Assembly (NCBI RefSeq): GCF_003012935.1
Contig: NZ_PUDR01000002.1
Span: 1 to 64,000 of the forward strand
Source: Pannonibacter carbonis
Lineage (GTDB): Bacteria > Pseudomonadota > Alphaproteobacteria > Rhizobiales > Stappiaceae
Direction of reading: 5' to 3'
DNA length: 64,000 nucleotides
Shown here piece after piece: positions 54,321 to 63,869 of this stretch. The translations under genes were made by a program, and so were the position numbers. How positions within the stretch are numbered: the first letter of the stretch is position 1; each line of letters opens with the position of its first letter. The notes under the pieces were generated by a model. It did not search any database. It was not told where the DNA came from and saw only the letters and a program-made list of their open reading frames with translations.

Positions 54321-55142
54321 ATGGCTTTGTGTCTGTCTGTCCCGGTGCGCCTGATGGCAGGCGTGCTGTGTGCCTGTCCGGCCATCCTTGCGGGGCCTTG
54401 GCTCGTGCTGGCGCAGGCTCAGGATCCGGCTCCGCCGCCGTCAGCAATCCGCAATGTTTCTCCACCTGGAATGGCGACCCCGGACATTTCGGGCCCCTTG
54501 ATCCGTGTTGCGCCTGTCGGAAAGCTGGCGGAACCCAAGGACCCTGAGGCTGGATTGCCGAAGGATACATTCGATGTGAAGGCGGCTGTCGTTCTGGACG
54601 GCGGGACGCTGAAGGCCGGGCGTCTGCTGGTCCGCATCGCCCATGTCACGGCGCTGGGGGCAAAGCAATCCTGCACCTCCCGGCTCGGCGGCGACTGGCC
54701 TTGCGGCGCACGCGCGCGGTCTTCGCTTCAGGGGCTGGTCCGTGCCTACACTTTGTCCTGCCAGCGGGTGGCGGCAGTCGGCGAACGCGAAGTCTCTGCC
54801 ACCTGCGCCAAGGGGGCGGCGGACCTTGGGCTATGGCTCGTGGCACAGGGATGGGCCGTGCCGACGGAAGACGCGCCTGAGGCCTATGTCGCGGCGGTCG
54901 AGGCCGCGCGCGCTGCCAAGGTCGGGCAATGGCAGGCCGAGTGGGTTGCCGAACTGGCGCCGCCTGTCCTGATCACACCGGTCGAACCCGTCATGACCGA
55001 TCCCGGGATCTCTTCCGGGAGGGAGGCGAGTGAACCTCTGATCGTCATGCCCGGCAGCCCGGAAAGCCGTGACTGGATCAATCCGTTTGATGTGAAAGAC
55101 CCGGAAGCGCAGGACGCCCCCGGGTCTGGTGTTCCCAATTGA
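54321..55142 (+). CDS. exported SNase-like protein
   Basis: From ATG 54321 (GGAG eight bases upstream) the 273-residue protein has a signal peptide (about 1-33, ending AQAQD) and a region at about 85-220 resembling a thermonuclease fold: VVLDGGTLKAGRLLVRIAH, ARSSLQGLVRA, then CAKGAADLGLWLVAQGWAV and EAARAAKVGQWQ. Key active-site Arg/Asp residues of staphylococcal nuclease are not obvious, so it may be inactive or bind another ligand. A Pro/Asp-rich tail follows. Role unknown. Confidence 0.7.
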   Translation: MALCLSVPVRLMAGVLCACPAILAGPWLVLAQAQDPAPPPSAIRNVSPPGMATPDISGPLIRVAPVGKLAEPKDPEAGLPKDTFDVKAAVVLDGGTLKAGRLLVRIAHVTALGAKQSCTSRLGGDWPCGARARSSLQGLVRAYTLSCQRVAAVGEREVSATCAKGAADLGLWLVAQGWAVPTEDAPEAYVAAVEAARAAKVGQWQAEWVAELAPPVLITPVEPVMTDPGISSGREASEPLIVMPGSPESRDWINPFDVKDPEAQDAPGSGVPN

Positions 55143-55154
55143 CCGACCGCTGGC

Positions 55155-56816
55155 TCAGCCGGCAACGAGTTCGCCGCTGAGGGCCTTGGCAATCAGCGCG
55201 CGCGTCTCGGCAATGCCATAGAGCGCCACGAAAGAGCCAAAGCGCGGGCCCTGCTGCAGACCCAGCAATACCTGATACAGCGCCTGGAACCAGGCCACGG
55301 AAACACCGGGACCACCGTCCGGGCTCTTCTTGGCGTGGTCCTGATAGCGCTCGATCTTGCGCGCCACATCAAGTGCCGCGTCCTGGATGGTGCTGCCGTC
55401 GGCTCCCGGGGCCAGTGCGGCAAGGGCGGCATCCAGCTCCTCAAGGGCCGCGCGCTCGACATCGTCCGGGGCGCGGAACTGCTTGGTCGGCTTGACGAAG
55501 TCGTCGAAGTACCGAATGGCAAAGGTCACCAGCTCGTCGAGCTTCGGATGGGTTTCTTTGGTCACACCCGGCGCATAGCGGGTGATGAAGGCCCACAGCA
55601 CGTCCTTGTTCTCGGCATTGGAGGCCGAAACGAGGTTCAGCAGCATCGAGAATGGCACCGGCATGTTGATCGCCGGAACGTCGCCGGAGTGGATATGCCA
55701 GGCCGGGTTCATCAGCTTCTGGTCCGCCGACATCCCCGGGAACTTTTCCGCATAGGCGAAATACTCGTCGACGGCCTTCGGGATGACGTCGAAATAGAGC
55801 TTCTTCGCGGTCTTCGGCTTGCCGAACATGTAGAGCGCCAGGCTCTCCGGGGCGGCATAGGTCAGCCATTCGTCGATGGTGAGGCCATTGCCCTTGGACT
55901 TGGAGATCTTGGCGCCGTCATCGGCCAGGAACAGCTCATAGACATAATGCTCCGGCGGTGTGCCGCCGAGGATCTGGCAGATCTTGTCGTAAAGCGGCAT
56001 GTTCGGACCATGGTCCTTGCCGAACATCTCGAAGTCGACGCTGAGCGCGGCCCAGCGGGCGCCGAAGTCCGGCTTCCACTGCAGCTTCACATGGCCGCCG
56101 GTGACCGGCAGCGTGCAGTCGCGGCCATCCTCGCCCTCGAAGGTGATGGTGCCGTTTTTTGCGTCGACTTCCTTCATCGGCACGTAGAGCACGCGGCCCG
56201 AAATCGGGGAAATCGGCAGGAACGGGCTGTAGGTCGCCTGACGCTCAGCACCCAGTGTCGGCAGCATCACATCCATCAGCGCCTGATAGCGTTCAGCTGC
56301 GTGCAGCAGGATGCCGTCGAGCTTGCCGGACTTGTAATACTCGGTCGCGCTGGCGAACTCGTATTCGAAGCCGAACGTGTCGAGGAACCGGCGCAGCATG
56401 GCGTTGTTGTGATGGCCGAAACTGTCGAAGTTGCCGCCGAACGGGTTCGGCACAGCCGTCAGCGGCATGTGCAGATAGGGCTCCAGGAACGCCTTGTCCG
56501 GCACGTTGTCCGGGATCTTGCGCATGCCGTCCATGTCGTCCGAGAAGCACAGGAGCCGCGTCGGGATCTTGTCTTCGGTCAGCAGGCGAAAGGCCGTGCG
56601 CACCATGGTCGTGCGCGCGACTTCGCCGAACGTGCCGATATGCGGCAAACCCGAGGGGCCATAGCCGGTCTCGAACAGGACCGGAATGGATGGATCCCGT
56701 TTCTCCACCCGCTTCACCAGTTTCCGGGCTTCCTCGAACGGCCAGGCCTTGGAGGTCCGGGCCGCCTCGACGAATTCGGGCGACAGGTCAAGCGAAGGGA
56801 GGGTATGTGCGCTCAT
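55155..56816 (-). CDS. lysS: lysyl-tRNA synthetase, class I
   Basis: From ATG 56816 the 553-residue enzyme is the class I type, unrelated to the class II LysRS of E. coli. The HIGH-like motif is [15 protein letters not shown] and the KMSKS-like motif is [14 protein letters not shown]. Class I LysRS is standard in most alphaproteobacteria and in archaea. A helical anticodon-binding domain makes up the C-terminus. The extended frame to 56906 has unlike residues and is rejected. Confidence 0.96.
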   Translation of the reverse strand: MSAHTLPSLDLSPEFVEAARTSKAWPFEEARKLVKRVEKRDPSIPVLFETGYGPSGLPHIGTFGEVARTTMVRTAFRLLTEDKIPTRLLCFSDDMDGMRKIPDNVPDKAFLEPYLHMPLTAVPNPFGGNFDSFGHHNNAMLRRFLDTFGFEYEFASATEYYKSGKLDGILLHAAERYQALMDVMLPTLGAERQATYSPFLPISPISGRVLYVPMKEVDAKNGTITFEGEDGRDCTLPVTGGHVKLQWKPDFGARWAALSVDFEMFGKDHGPNMPLYDKICQILGGTPPEHYVYELFLADDGAKISKSKGNGLTIDEWLTYAAPESLALYMFGKPKTAKKLYFDVIPKAVDEYFAYAEKFPGMSADQKLMNPAWHIHSGDVPAINMPVPFSMLLNLVSASNAENKDVLWAFITRYAPGVTKETHPKLDELVTFAIRYFDDFVKPTKQFRAPDDVERAALEELDAALAALAPGADGSTIQDAALDVARKIERYQDHAKKSPDGGPGVSVAWFQALYQVLLGLQQGPRFGSFVALYGIAETRALIAKALSGELVAG

Positions 56817-57058
56817 CTCTAGCGGGATCCATGCATGTGTCTGGATGACGGGCCGTCGTGCTGGCCATCGTCTGGAAGCGCCTGCGCGGCCACAGCGGCG
56901 TTGCACCGCGGCAACAGGCTGGCGGACACTAGAAAAGCCTGTGTGTCACGTCAATGAAACTCTGGGGTCATTGCGGCGATCCGGCGCTTGTCCTTGGATC
57001 GGTGAGGCTATACCAGTGCTGTCACGAGTGTTTTGTCCCTCAGGGAGTGACCGATTTC

Positions 57059-57472
57059 ATGAGCCAGAAAGTCAGCGTTCAGGAAGCCCTTCTGTATGTC
57101 ATGGTCACCATGTCCGCTGCGGACAGTTCCATGCCGGACAACGAACTGGGTTCGATCGGCGATCTGGTGAAGGCGTTGCCGGTGTTCGCAGGGTTTGACG
57201 GCAACAGCATCGTCAAGGTCGCGCAGGCCTGCGGTGATTTGCTGCAGGATGCCGACGGGCTGGACACGATCCTCGATTTGATCGCCGACAGCCTGCCGCC
57301 GCGCCTCTATGACACGGCCTACGCGCTGGCTGTCGAGGTTGCCGCCGCCGATGGCGACGTTCCGGAGGAGGAATTGCGCCTTCTCGAACTGCTGCGCGAT
57401 CGTCTCAGCCTCGACAAGCTGACGGTGGCTGCCATCGAACGTTCTGCTCAGGCCCGCTTCCGCACAGCCTGA
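57059..57472 (+). CDS. TerB-like tellurite resistance family protein
   Basis: The 137-residue all-helical product has the TerB_N/TerB fold marks: ALLYVMVTMSAADSSMPDNELGSI in the first half and ALAVEVAAADGDVPEEELRLLELL in the second, with pairs of Asp/Glu that may bind a metal. TerB-type domains also occur in many proteins not linked to tellurite. No other ter gene is near. GTG 57047 is an alternative start. It is convergent to apaG, four bases apart. Confidence 0.88.
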   Translation: MSQKVSVQEALLYVMVTMSAADSSMPDNELGSIGDLVKALPVFAGFDGNSIVKVAQACGDLLQDADGLDTILDLIADSLPPRLYDTAYALAVEVAAADGDVPEEELRLLELLRDRLSLDKLTVAAIERSAQARFRTA

Positions 57473-57476
57473 CAGG

Positions 57477-57869
57477 TCAGTTGAGGATGCGCCGCATGGA
57501 CGGCGCATCCAGCGAGAAGGCCGGAATCTCGACGGCGATGAACCGTCCGTCCGGCAGCTCCATCCGGTAGCTTCCTTCCATGATGCCGGAGGGCGTCGGC
57601 AACGGGCAGCCTGAGGTGTACTCGAACGCCTCTCCCGGCTGGATGACCGGCTGCTGGCCAATCACGCCTGCGCCTTCCACTTCCTCGACCCGGCCAAGCG
57701 CATCGGTGATGATCCAGTGCCGGCGGCGCAGTTGCACCGGGATCTGACCGAGATTGCGGATCTCCACCGTATAGGCCCATACAAAGCGGCCATTCAGCGG
57801 CTCTGATTGCTCTTCCAGGTACATCGGCTCGACCGTAACCTGAATTCCCAGTGTGGTTGCTCTGTACAT
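57477..57869 (-). CDS. apaG: ApaG/Co2+-Mg2+ efflux-associated protein
   Basis: The 130-residue product is an ApaG beta-sandwich: VTVEPMYLEEQSEP, FVWAYTVEIRNLGQIPVQLRRRHWIITDA, VEGAGVIGQQPVIQPGEAFEYTSGCPL and GIMEGSYRM. Its exact function is unclear; E. coli apaG mutants have altered Co2+/Mg2+ efflux. Length is normal. A longer frame to 58067 is rejected. Confidence 0.95.
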   Translation of the reverse strand: MYRATTLGIQVTVEPMYLEEQSEPLNGRFVWAYTVEIRNLGQIPVQLRRRHWIITDALGRVEEVEGAGVIGQQPVIQPGEAFEYTSGCPLPTPSGIMEGSYRMELPDGRFIAVEIPAFSLDAPSMRRILN

Positions 57870-58070
57870 GGACTGTCCTGCATTGCGCTGGGAGAATGCA
57901 TCCCGTGCAAAGGATATAGGGGGAACGCCTGCAGTTGGACAGTGCAGCCTGTTCGTCTGCCGTGCCGGCGTGATTTCGCGTGATTGCCGATGACGCAGCC
58001 GTGACGGTGTGGGGGCTTGCCGCAGCCGTCCGCGTGGAGCACACAGGCGGTGCCAACGCGGAACCATGCC

Positions 58071-58679
58071 ATGTTTGATGCCCGTCTTCGTCCGTTGATC
58101 GATCCACCGCTGAATGCGGTCGGACGGACCTTGGCTGCCACAGGTCTTGCGGCCAATGCCGTCACGGCCATCGGCCTGGGGTTTGGTCTGGCGGCCGCCG
58201 CGTTGATTGCTCTTGGATATCCGCTTCTGGCCTTGCCGCTGCTTCTGGCCAATCGCCTGGCCGACGGGCTCGATGGCGCCATCGCCCGGGCAACGTCCCG
58301 CACGGATCTCGGCGGCTATCTGGATATCGTTTTCGACTTCCTGTTTTACGGTGCCGTGCCGGTCGCCTTCGCGTTGGCGGATCCGGCGGCCAATGGCGTG
58401 GCTGCCGCGGTGCTGCTGTTCAGCTTCTATGCAAACGGCGCCGCCTTCCTGACCTTTGCGATCATGGCTGAGCGCAGGCGTCTTGAGACATCACGTCAGG
58501 GACTGAAATCGCTCTACTATCTCGGCGGGCTGGCTGAAGGGGCCGAAACGATCCTCGTTTTCACGCTGATGTGCGTCTGGCCGGACAGCTTTGCAGTGCT
58601 CGCCTACGGCTTTGCCGCCCTGTGCGGCCTGTCGGCAGCGGCGCGCATCGCCACTGCCATCCAGGTGCTCAAGCGGTGA
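58071..58679 (+). CDS. CDP-alcohol phosphatidyltransferase family protein
   Basis: From ATG 58071 the 202-residue membrane enzyme has the family signature D-x2-DG-x2-AR-x8-G-x3-D-x3-D visible in LADGLDGAIARATSRTDLGG followed by YLDIVFD. It has about six helices. It would transfer a phosphatidyl group from CDP-diacylglycerol to an alcohol; the acceptor is not deducible. Confidence 0.9.
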   Translation: MFDARLRPLIDPPLNAVGRTLAATGLAANAVTAIGLGFGLAAAALIALGYPLLALPLLLANRLADGLDGAIARATSRTDLGGYLDIVFDFLFYGAVPVAFALADPAANGVAAAVLLFSFYANGAAFLTFAIMAERRRLETSRQGLKSLYYLGGLAEGAETILVFTLMCVWPDSFAVLAYGFAALCGLSAAARIATAIQVLKR

Positions 58680-58695
58680 GCCGTCGCGGGCCGAT

Positions 58696-59922
58696 CTAGA
58701 GCGCGGCGGCGGCAGCCAGTCCGCGCTCGATGTCGTCCAGCAAATCGAGCGGGTCTTCGAGGCCAACCGAAAGCCGCAGCATTCCGTTGGTGATGCCAAG
58801 CTCCAGGCGGGCCTCTTCGGCGACGTTCTTGTGTGTCGTCGTTGCCGGATGCGTGATCAGGCTCTTGGCGTCGCCGAGGTTGTTCGACAGCTTGATGACC
58901 TGAAGTGCATTGGTGAAGGCGAAGGCAGCTGCCTTGCCGCCTGCCAGCTCGAAGGCCAGCATGGTCGATCCGCCTGTCATCTGGCGGGCGATGACTTCGG
59001 CCTGCGGATGGTCGGCGCGGCCGGGATAGATCAGGCGGGAAATCGCCGCATGCCCGGCGAGCCGGTCAGCAAGGCGCTGGGCACTCTCGGTCTGGCGGGC
59101 AATGCGCAGAGGCAGGGTTTCGAGGCCCTTGAGCAGAACCCAGGCATTGAACGGGCTCATGGCCGGACCTGTGTGCTTGACCAGCGGCAGCACTTCGTCC
59201 TCGATCCACTTGGCGTCTGACAGCACGACGCCGCCAAGGCAGCGCCCCTGTCCGTCGATGTGCTTGGTGGCCGAGTAGACGACCACATCCGCACCCAGCT
59301 TCAGCGGTGACTGGAACAGCGGCGTGGCGAAGACGTTGTCGATGATCACGCGCGCGCCGACCGCATGGGCGATCTCGGCGACGGCTGCGATATCGATGAC
59401 GTCCAGCGTCGGGTTGGTCGGGCTCTCGAGGAACACCGCACGTGTCTTCGGGGTCACGGCAGCGCGCCACTGGTCCAGATCCGTGCCGTCGACAAGCGTG
59501 CTGGTGACGCCGAAGCGCGGCAGCAGCGTTTCGACGATGTAGCGACAGGAGCCGAACAGCGCCTTGGCGGCGACGACATGATCACCGGCCTTGACGCTGG
59601 CCATCAGCGCCAGGTTGACGGCAGCCATACCGCTGGCGGTGCCGATTGCGGCCTCTGCCTGCTCAAGCTCGCACATCCGCCGTTCGAACATGGCGACGGT
59701 CGGGTTGGAATAGCGGGAATAGACGAAACCGGGATCTTCGCCGTTGAACCGTGCCTCGGCGGCTTCGGCATTCGGATAGACAAAGCCCTGGGTGAGGAAG
59801 ATCGCCTCGGACGTCTCGCCATGCTGCGAACGGATCGTGCCGCCATGCACAAGACGGGTCGCGGTGCGCAGGCCGTCACTGGTTGCGCCGCTGCTTGCGG
59901 ACTGGTCGTCGGATGCGGTCAT
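58696..59922 (-). CDS. metZ: O-succinylhomoserine sulfhydrylase
   Basis: The 408-residue PLP enzyme joins sulfide to O-succinylhomoserine to give homocysteine in methionine synthesis. It has SRYSNPTVAMFERRM, ASGMAAVNLALMA, FLESPTNPTLDV, IIDNVFATPLF and the PLP Lys in VYSATKHIDGQGR. ATG 59922 has GGAG nine bases upstream; the TTG at 59943 lies inside the T run of the terminator and is rejected. Upstream are a SAM-II riboswitch and an intrinsic terminator, so high SAM should stop its transcription. Confidence 0.95.
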   Translation of the reverse strand: MTASDDQSASSGATSDGLRTATRLVHGGTIRSQHGETSEAIFLTQGFVYPNAEAAEARFNGEDPGFVYSRYSNPTVAMFERRMCELEQAEAAIGTASGMAAVNLALMASVKAGDHVVAAKALFGSCRYIVETLLPRFGVTSTLVDGTDLDQWRAAVTPKTRAVFLESPTNPTLDVIDIAAVAEIAHAVGARVIIDNVFATPLFQSPLKLGADVVVYSATKHIDGQGRCLGGVVLSDAKWIEDEVLPLVKHTGPAMSPFNAWVLLKGLETLPLRIARQTESAQRLADRLAGHAAISRLIYPGRADHPQAEVIARQMTGGSTMLAFELAGGKAAAFAFTNALQVIKLSNNLGDAKSLITHPATTTHKNVAEEARLELGITNGMLRLSVGLEDPLDLLDDIERGLAAAAAL

Positions 59923-59941
59923 CGGTCGAGGCTCCAGATAC

Positions 59942-59965
59942 AAAAAAACCGGCCATAGGGGCCGG
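59942..59965 (-). terminator. riboswitch-controlled intrinsic terminator before metZ
   Basis: On the minus strand CCGGCC (59965-59960) pairs with GGCCGG (59954-59949) around CCTAT, followed by seven T (59948-59942). It sits between the SAM-II aptamer and the metZ start. GGCCGG also occurs inside the aptamer, so alternative pairing is possible. Confidence 0.85.
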
Positions 59966-59979
59966 GATTCACCTCCCGA

Positions 59980-60035
59980 CCTTTTTAGCTACTTATTTAA
60001 CGTGGCTGCAAGCCGGCCGGCCCAAATCACCACGG
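59980..60035 (-). promoter_or_regulatory. SAM-II riboswitch
   Basis: The minus strand matches the SAM-II (metA motif) consensus: the P1 stem CGTGG/CCACG, UGAUUU after its first strand, CUUGCAG before the second, and the conserved 3' AAAUAAGUAGCUAAAAAGG segment that forms the pseudoknot. SAM-II is known from alphaproteobacterial methionine genes, and metZ is a classic target. The terminator just downstream suggests transcriptional off control. Confidence 0.95.
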
Positions 60036-60183
60036 AACATCTGACGCATTACGCCATTCCCGGCAAAGCGTCAATCACGCGCATAAAACTTGGTTGGCCG
60101 GAGAGAAACCATGAGCTAATCACTCAGATCCCCGGAGCGGCAGGCTGTCCTGCCCGTGCGACGCGAACGCGAGAGGTCTGTCC

Positions 60184-61278
60184 ATGCGCCCTGAAGGCAT
60201 CCTGCCCGCCCATATGATCGAGGACATGTTCCGGTCCGGCGGCATCCTCAGCGCTGCGGCGCCGGTCGAGGGGCAGATCCAGCCGGCAAGCCTTGACCTG
60301 CGCCTCGGCAGCCTGGCCTACCGGGTGCGTGCCAGCTTTCTTCCCGGTCAGGGCGTCACAGTCGCCGACAAGCTCGATGCCTTCGCGCTGCACACGATCG
60401 ATCTGGCTCCCGGAGCTGTGCTGGAGACGGGCTGTGTCTACATCGTGCCCTTGCAGGAGAGCCTCGCCCTCAGCGAAGCGGTCTCCGCAACGGCAAACCC
60501 CAAGAGCTCGACGGGCCGCCTCGACGTCTTCACCCGTGTCATCACCGATGAGGGACGGGCATTCGACACGGTGCCCGCCGGCTATCGCGGGCCGCTTTAT
60601 GCTGAAATCTCGCCGCTGACCTTTCCCATTCTCGTTCGAGAAGGCTCGCGCCTGTCACAGATCCGTTTCCGCATCGGCGAACCGCTGATCGGGGACAGCG
60701 AGCTGGAAGGTGTGCATCAGGTGCAGCGCCTCGTCAGTGGCGGGCACGAGCGCATTGGCGGTGGTGTCCAGTTGTCCATCGATCTGGAAGGTCAGGGCGA
60801 GGGCAGCCTTGTCGGCTACCGGGCCAAGCATCACACCGGAGTGATTGATGTCGACCGCACCTCGGCCCATCATCCGCTGGATTTCTGGGAACCGATCCAC
60901 CGGCGCGGACCCGCGGAACTGATCCTCGATCCGAACGAATTCTACATCCTCGTCAGCCAGGAAGCGGTGCATGTACCGCCGCTCTATGCAGCGGAAATGG
61001 TGCCATTCGATCCGCTGGTCGGCGAGTTCCGCGTGCACTATGCCGGCTTCTTCGATCCGGGCTTTGGTCACGGCGGGGCAGGGGGAACAGGCTCGCGCGC
61101 GGTGCTGGAAGTGCGTTCGCACGACGTGCCCTTCATTCTCGAGCACGGCCAGACGGTTGGTCGTCTCGTCTATGAACACATGCTGGAGCGGCCGCACAGC
61201 CTTTACGGCGAGGGCATCGGTTCCAATTATCAGGGGCAGGCCCTGAAACTTTCCAAGCATTTCCGCCCGCTTGCCTGA
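60184..61278 (+). CDS. dcd: dCTP deaminase, long alphaproteobacterial form
   Basis: The 364-residue protein is about twice the length of E. coli Dcd (193). The N-terminal half has dCTP deaminase marks: QIQPASLDLRLGSLAYRV, TANPKSSTGRLDVFTRVI and GPLYAEISPLTFPI. The C-terminal half repeats the fold (EFYILVSQEAVHVPP, then EVRSHDVPFILEHGQ). The enzyme deaminates dCTP to dUTP for thymidylate supply. The extended form is known from Hyphomicrobiales. Confidence 0.92.
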   Translation: MRPEGILPAHMIEDMFRSGGILSAAAPVEGQIQPASLDLRLGSLAYRVRASFLPGQGVTVADKLDAFALHTIDLAPGAVLETGCVYIVPLQESLALSEAVSATANPKSSTGRLDVFTRVITDEGRAFDTVPAGYRGPLYAEISPLTFPILVREGSRLSQIRFRIGEPLIGDSELEGVHQVQRLVSGGHERIGGGVQLSIDLEGQGEGSLVGYRAKHHTGVIDVDRTSAHHPLDFWEPIHRRGPAELILDPNEFYILVSQEAVHVPPLYAAEMVPFDPLVGEFRVHYAGFFDPGFGHGGAGGTGSRAVLEVRSHDVPFILEHGQTVGRLVYEHMLERPHSLYGEGIGSNYQGQALKLSKHFRPLA

Positions 61279-61316
61279 TTGGCCGTCAGGCTGGGCCGGG
61301 CACGCAGGTTGATCTG

Positions 61317-62255
61317 ATGTTCGCTGAAGCCGCTGTTCCGATCGTTCATCACCCGGCCTATTGCGCCGAGTTGCCGGAGGGCCACCGGTTTCCGATGAAC
61401 AAGTTCCGCCGCGTGGCCGAGTTGGCGTTGGCGGAGGGGCTGGTACCGCGGGGCCGGTTCCACCGGCCACGTCCGGCACCTGCGGAATGGGTCGCACTGG
61501 CGCATGACCGTGCTTATGTCGATCAGGTGTTCGCGGCTGACGTTCCCCCGCTGATCGCCCGGGAAATCGGCTTTCCGATGACGGAGAGTGTGGCCCTGCG
61601 CGGCCGTTGCGCCACCGGCGGCACGGTGCTGACCGGCTATCTCGCGCTTGAACACGGCCTTGCCTGCAACACGGCCGGCGGCAGCCATCACGCGCGCCGG
61701 GCGCATGGGGCAGGGTTCTGCGTTTTCAACGATGTTGCGGTTGCCATTCGCGTAATGCAGGCCGATGGCGTCATCCGCCGAGCGCTGGTCGTCGACCTCG
61801 ACGTGCACCAGGGCGACGGAACGGCTGACATCTTTTCCGGTGACCCGGATGTCTTCACCTTCTCGGTGCATTCCGAAAAGAACTATCCCGTCCGCAAGGT
61901 GCCGTCCTCGCTCGATGTCGGGCTGGCCGACGGAATCGAAGACGCGGCTTATCTGGAGGCGCTGGCCGCGGCCCTGCCTGGTATTCTGGAATCTGCCCGT
62001 CCCGATATCGTCTTCTACAACGCCGGCGTAGATCCGTTTGCCGGTGACAAGCTTGGGCGGCTGGCACTTTCGCGCGACGGGCTTCGCCGCCGCGACGAGT
62101 ACGTCATCGGATTGGTCAGGCAGGCGGGTATTCCGCTGGCCGGCGTGCTCGGTGGCGGCTATTCGGCGGATATTGACGAACTGGCTGACCGGCATCTGAC
62201 ATTGCTGCGCGCCGCCATTGCGGTCCAGTCCGGTCTGGCCGGGCAGCCTGACTGA
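61317..62255 (+). CDS. histone deacetylase family protein, second copy
   Basis: The 312-residue protein has the zinc-hydrolase fold: MFAEAAVPIVHHPAYCAELPEGHRFPM, NTAGGSHHARRAHGAGFCVFND with the active-site His pair, LVVDLDVHQGDGTADIF with zinc ligands, and NAGVDPFAGDKLGRLAL. It differs from the 309-residue copy at 11520-12449 in length and loops and is closer to the yeast HOS3/ bacterial class with short N-terminus. Substrate unknown. It follows dcd by 38 bases on the same strand. Confidence 0.9.
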   Translation: MFAEAAVPIVHHPAYCAELPEGHRFPMNKFRRVAELALAEGLVPRGRFHRPRPAPAEWVALAHDRAYVDQVFAADVPPLIAREIGFPMTESVALRGRCATGGTVLTGYLALEHGLACNTAGGSHHARRAHGAGFCVFNDVAVAIRVMQADGVIRRALVVDLDVHQGDGTADIFSGDPDVFTFSVHSEKNYPVRKVPSSLDVGLADGIEDAAYLEALAAALPGILESARPDIVFYNAGVDPFAGDKLGRLALSRDGLRRRDEYVIGLVRQAGIPLAGVLGGGYSADIDELADRHLTLLRAAIAVQSGLAGQPD

Positions 62256-62260
62256 CCCTG

Positions 62261-62530
62261 TCAGCGGCGCGCGGCAAACACGCGGCTGAGGATCCAAAGC
62301 GGCACGACGATGACGGCTCCGAGGACCAGATACTGCCCCACCTGTTCGATCGCTGAAAAGCCCATGTTCCAGAGCTTGCGGATGAACGCGAACAACAGGT
62401 CGACCAGACCCAGCGGGTCGAGGTCGAGCGCAGACAGGATCACGCCGACAACCAGTGACAGGAAAATCAGGCGGACGGCAACGCGCAGCGGCGTATCGCC
62501 CAGGAACCGGCTCAGTCCATCACCCGACAT
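62261..62530 (-). CDS. small membrane protein, DUF6460-like
   Basis: From ATG 62530 (GGAG seven bases upstream) the 89-residue protein has two hydrophobic segments (about 15-40 and 60-85), with DPLGLVDLLFAFIRKLWNMG and QVGQYLVLGAVIVVPLWILSR. It resembles the DUF6460 family of alphaproteobacterial integral membrane proteins of unknown function. Confidence 0.75.
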   Translation of the reverse strand: MSGDGLSRFLGDTPLRVAVRLIFLSLVVGVILSALDLDPLGLVDLLFAFIRKLWNMGFSAIEQVGQYLVLGAVIVVPLWILSRVFAARR

Positions 62531-62626
62531 GTCTTGCTCCATCGCTGCGTGGCACTCTCGGTTCCCTAGATAAGGGATCGCAAGACAATGTGCATCCCCG
62601 GTGCTGTCGGGGGAGTGGAGTTTCCC

Positions 62627-63697
62627 TCAGGCGGATGTCCGTTTCAGGGCGTCACCCGTGCCGTGGCTGCCGGTGAGGCGTACGGTCTTCGGCGGCACGC
62701 CATACCACGCTTTCACCGCCCTCGAGAAAGCGGAAAGCTCCGAGAATCCCAGAAGGAAGGCGATTTCCTTCATCGGCAGCGACGTGTCTTTCAGATAGCG
62801 CGCGGCCATGTTGCGGCGGATCGTTTCCGTCAGCTTGCGGAAAGACGTGCCTTCGGCCTCAAGCAACCGCTGCAGCGAGCGCTGTGACATGCCGAGATCT
62901 GCTGCGATGTGTTCCAGCGACACAGTGCCGGACTTCAACGCCTCGTTGATGCGCTCTGCCACCCGTGTCAGTGGCTCGTTGCGGCCGCTGTATTCTTCCA
63001 TTTCCCGGATCGCGGCCTGCTCGACAATGGCGTAGAGATTTGCCTCGCTGCGCGGGGTTGGGCGCGGCAGATAGTGTTTGGGAATGTAGATGCGATCATG
63101 ATGCCGGCCGAACAGAAGTCGGGCGCCGTGTCGGCGCTGGAAGTCGGAGGTGCGCCGTGGAGCGGGCTGGGAAATCTCGATGATCAGACCTGCGGTCGGG
63201 TCCTGGATTGCAAATTCGATGCGGCCGGCTGCCCATGCCACCCGTTCGTAGGTGCTTTGGATCCTGGGCAATCCGCAATCGGGCACATGCCATTCGAGGA
63301 TCCCGTATTCAGGTTCCTCGGTGAAGGTCAGCCGGTAGAAGTTGGTGCGCAGCGGCAAGAAGCGCGACCAGTTCATCAAGCCGGTCGCCAAGCTTGGGGC
63401 GCACATCCCGACATAGTCAAATGTTGAAAACAAGCCGAGGGGGAGAGACGAGGCAATATCGAGCATAATGCCATCGTCATTGGAGGCCTGCGCCACGTGC
63501 TCGAACATCATGATTGCGGTTCGATAGTCAACGGTCGCCGCCGGACAATGCGGCTGATCCGCCCGCACGCCATAGTGTCTTGCAATCGCCGCCCAATCGA
63601 GGCGCTTCATCTTGCAGGCGATTTCCAGCGCTTGCAGCGTATCTGCACGGCACCAGTCGTCCTGTAGCCGCCGTGTCCCTCGGGTGTGCTCCAACAC
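62627..63697 (-). CDS. AraC family transcriptional regulator
   Basis: The product (356 residues from GTG 63697, with GGGAGGGCAGGA upstream) has an N-terminal Arabinose_bd-type ligand-binding domain and a C-terminal AraC HTH_18 pair: LEHIAADLGMSQRSLQRLLEAEG and MKEIAFLLGFSELSAFSRAVKAWYG. It resembles GliR/OruR-like regulators. Target genes are not evident; a divergent gene may start beyond the window. Confidence 0.88.
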   Translation of the reverse strand: MLEHTRGTRRLQDDWCRADTLQALEIACKMKRLDWAAIARHYGVRADQPHCPAATVDYRTAIMMFEHVAQASNDDGIMLDIASSLPLGLFSTFDYVGMCAPSLATGLMNWSRFLPLRTNFYRLTFTEEPEYGILEWHVPDCGLPRIQSTYERVAWAAGRIEFAIQDPTAGLIIEISQPAPRRTSDFQRRHGARLLFGRHHDRIYIPKHYLPRPTPRSEANLYAIVEQAAIREMEEYSGRNEPLTRVAERINEALKSGTVSLEHIAADLGMSQRSLQRLLEAEGTSFRKLTETIRRNMAARYLKDTSLPMKEIAFLLGFSELSAFSRAVKAWYGVPPKTVRLTGSHGTGDALKRTSA

Positions 63698-63869
63698 GTT
63701 CCTGCCCTCCCTGCAAGAGGTTTGGACGAGTGTTCTATAGACGCCGCCCTGGCGCAATAGGTCAAAGTTGTGTCGGCTTTGCCGCCAATCTATTTATTTT
63801 GGCACGTTTAGTTAAATATACGGCTGATTGTGACAACGACAGCGGCACGGAAAAGCGGCATATAACCGG

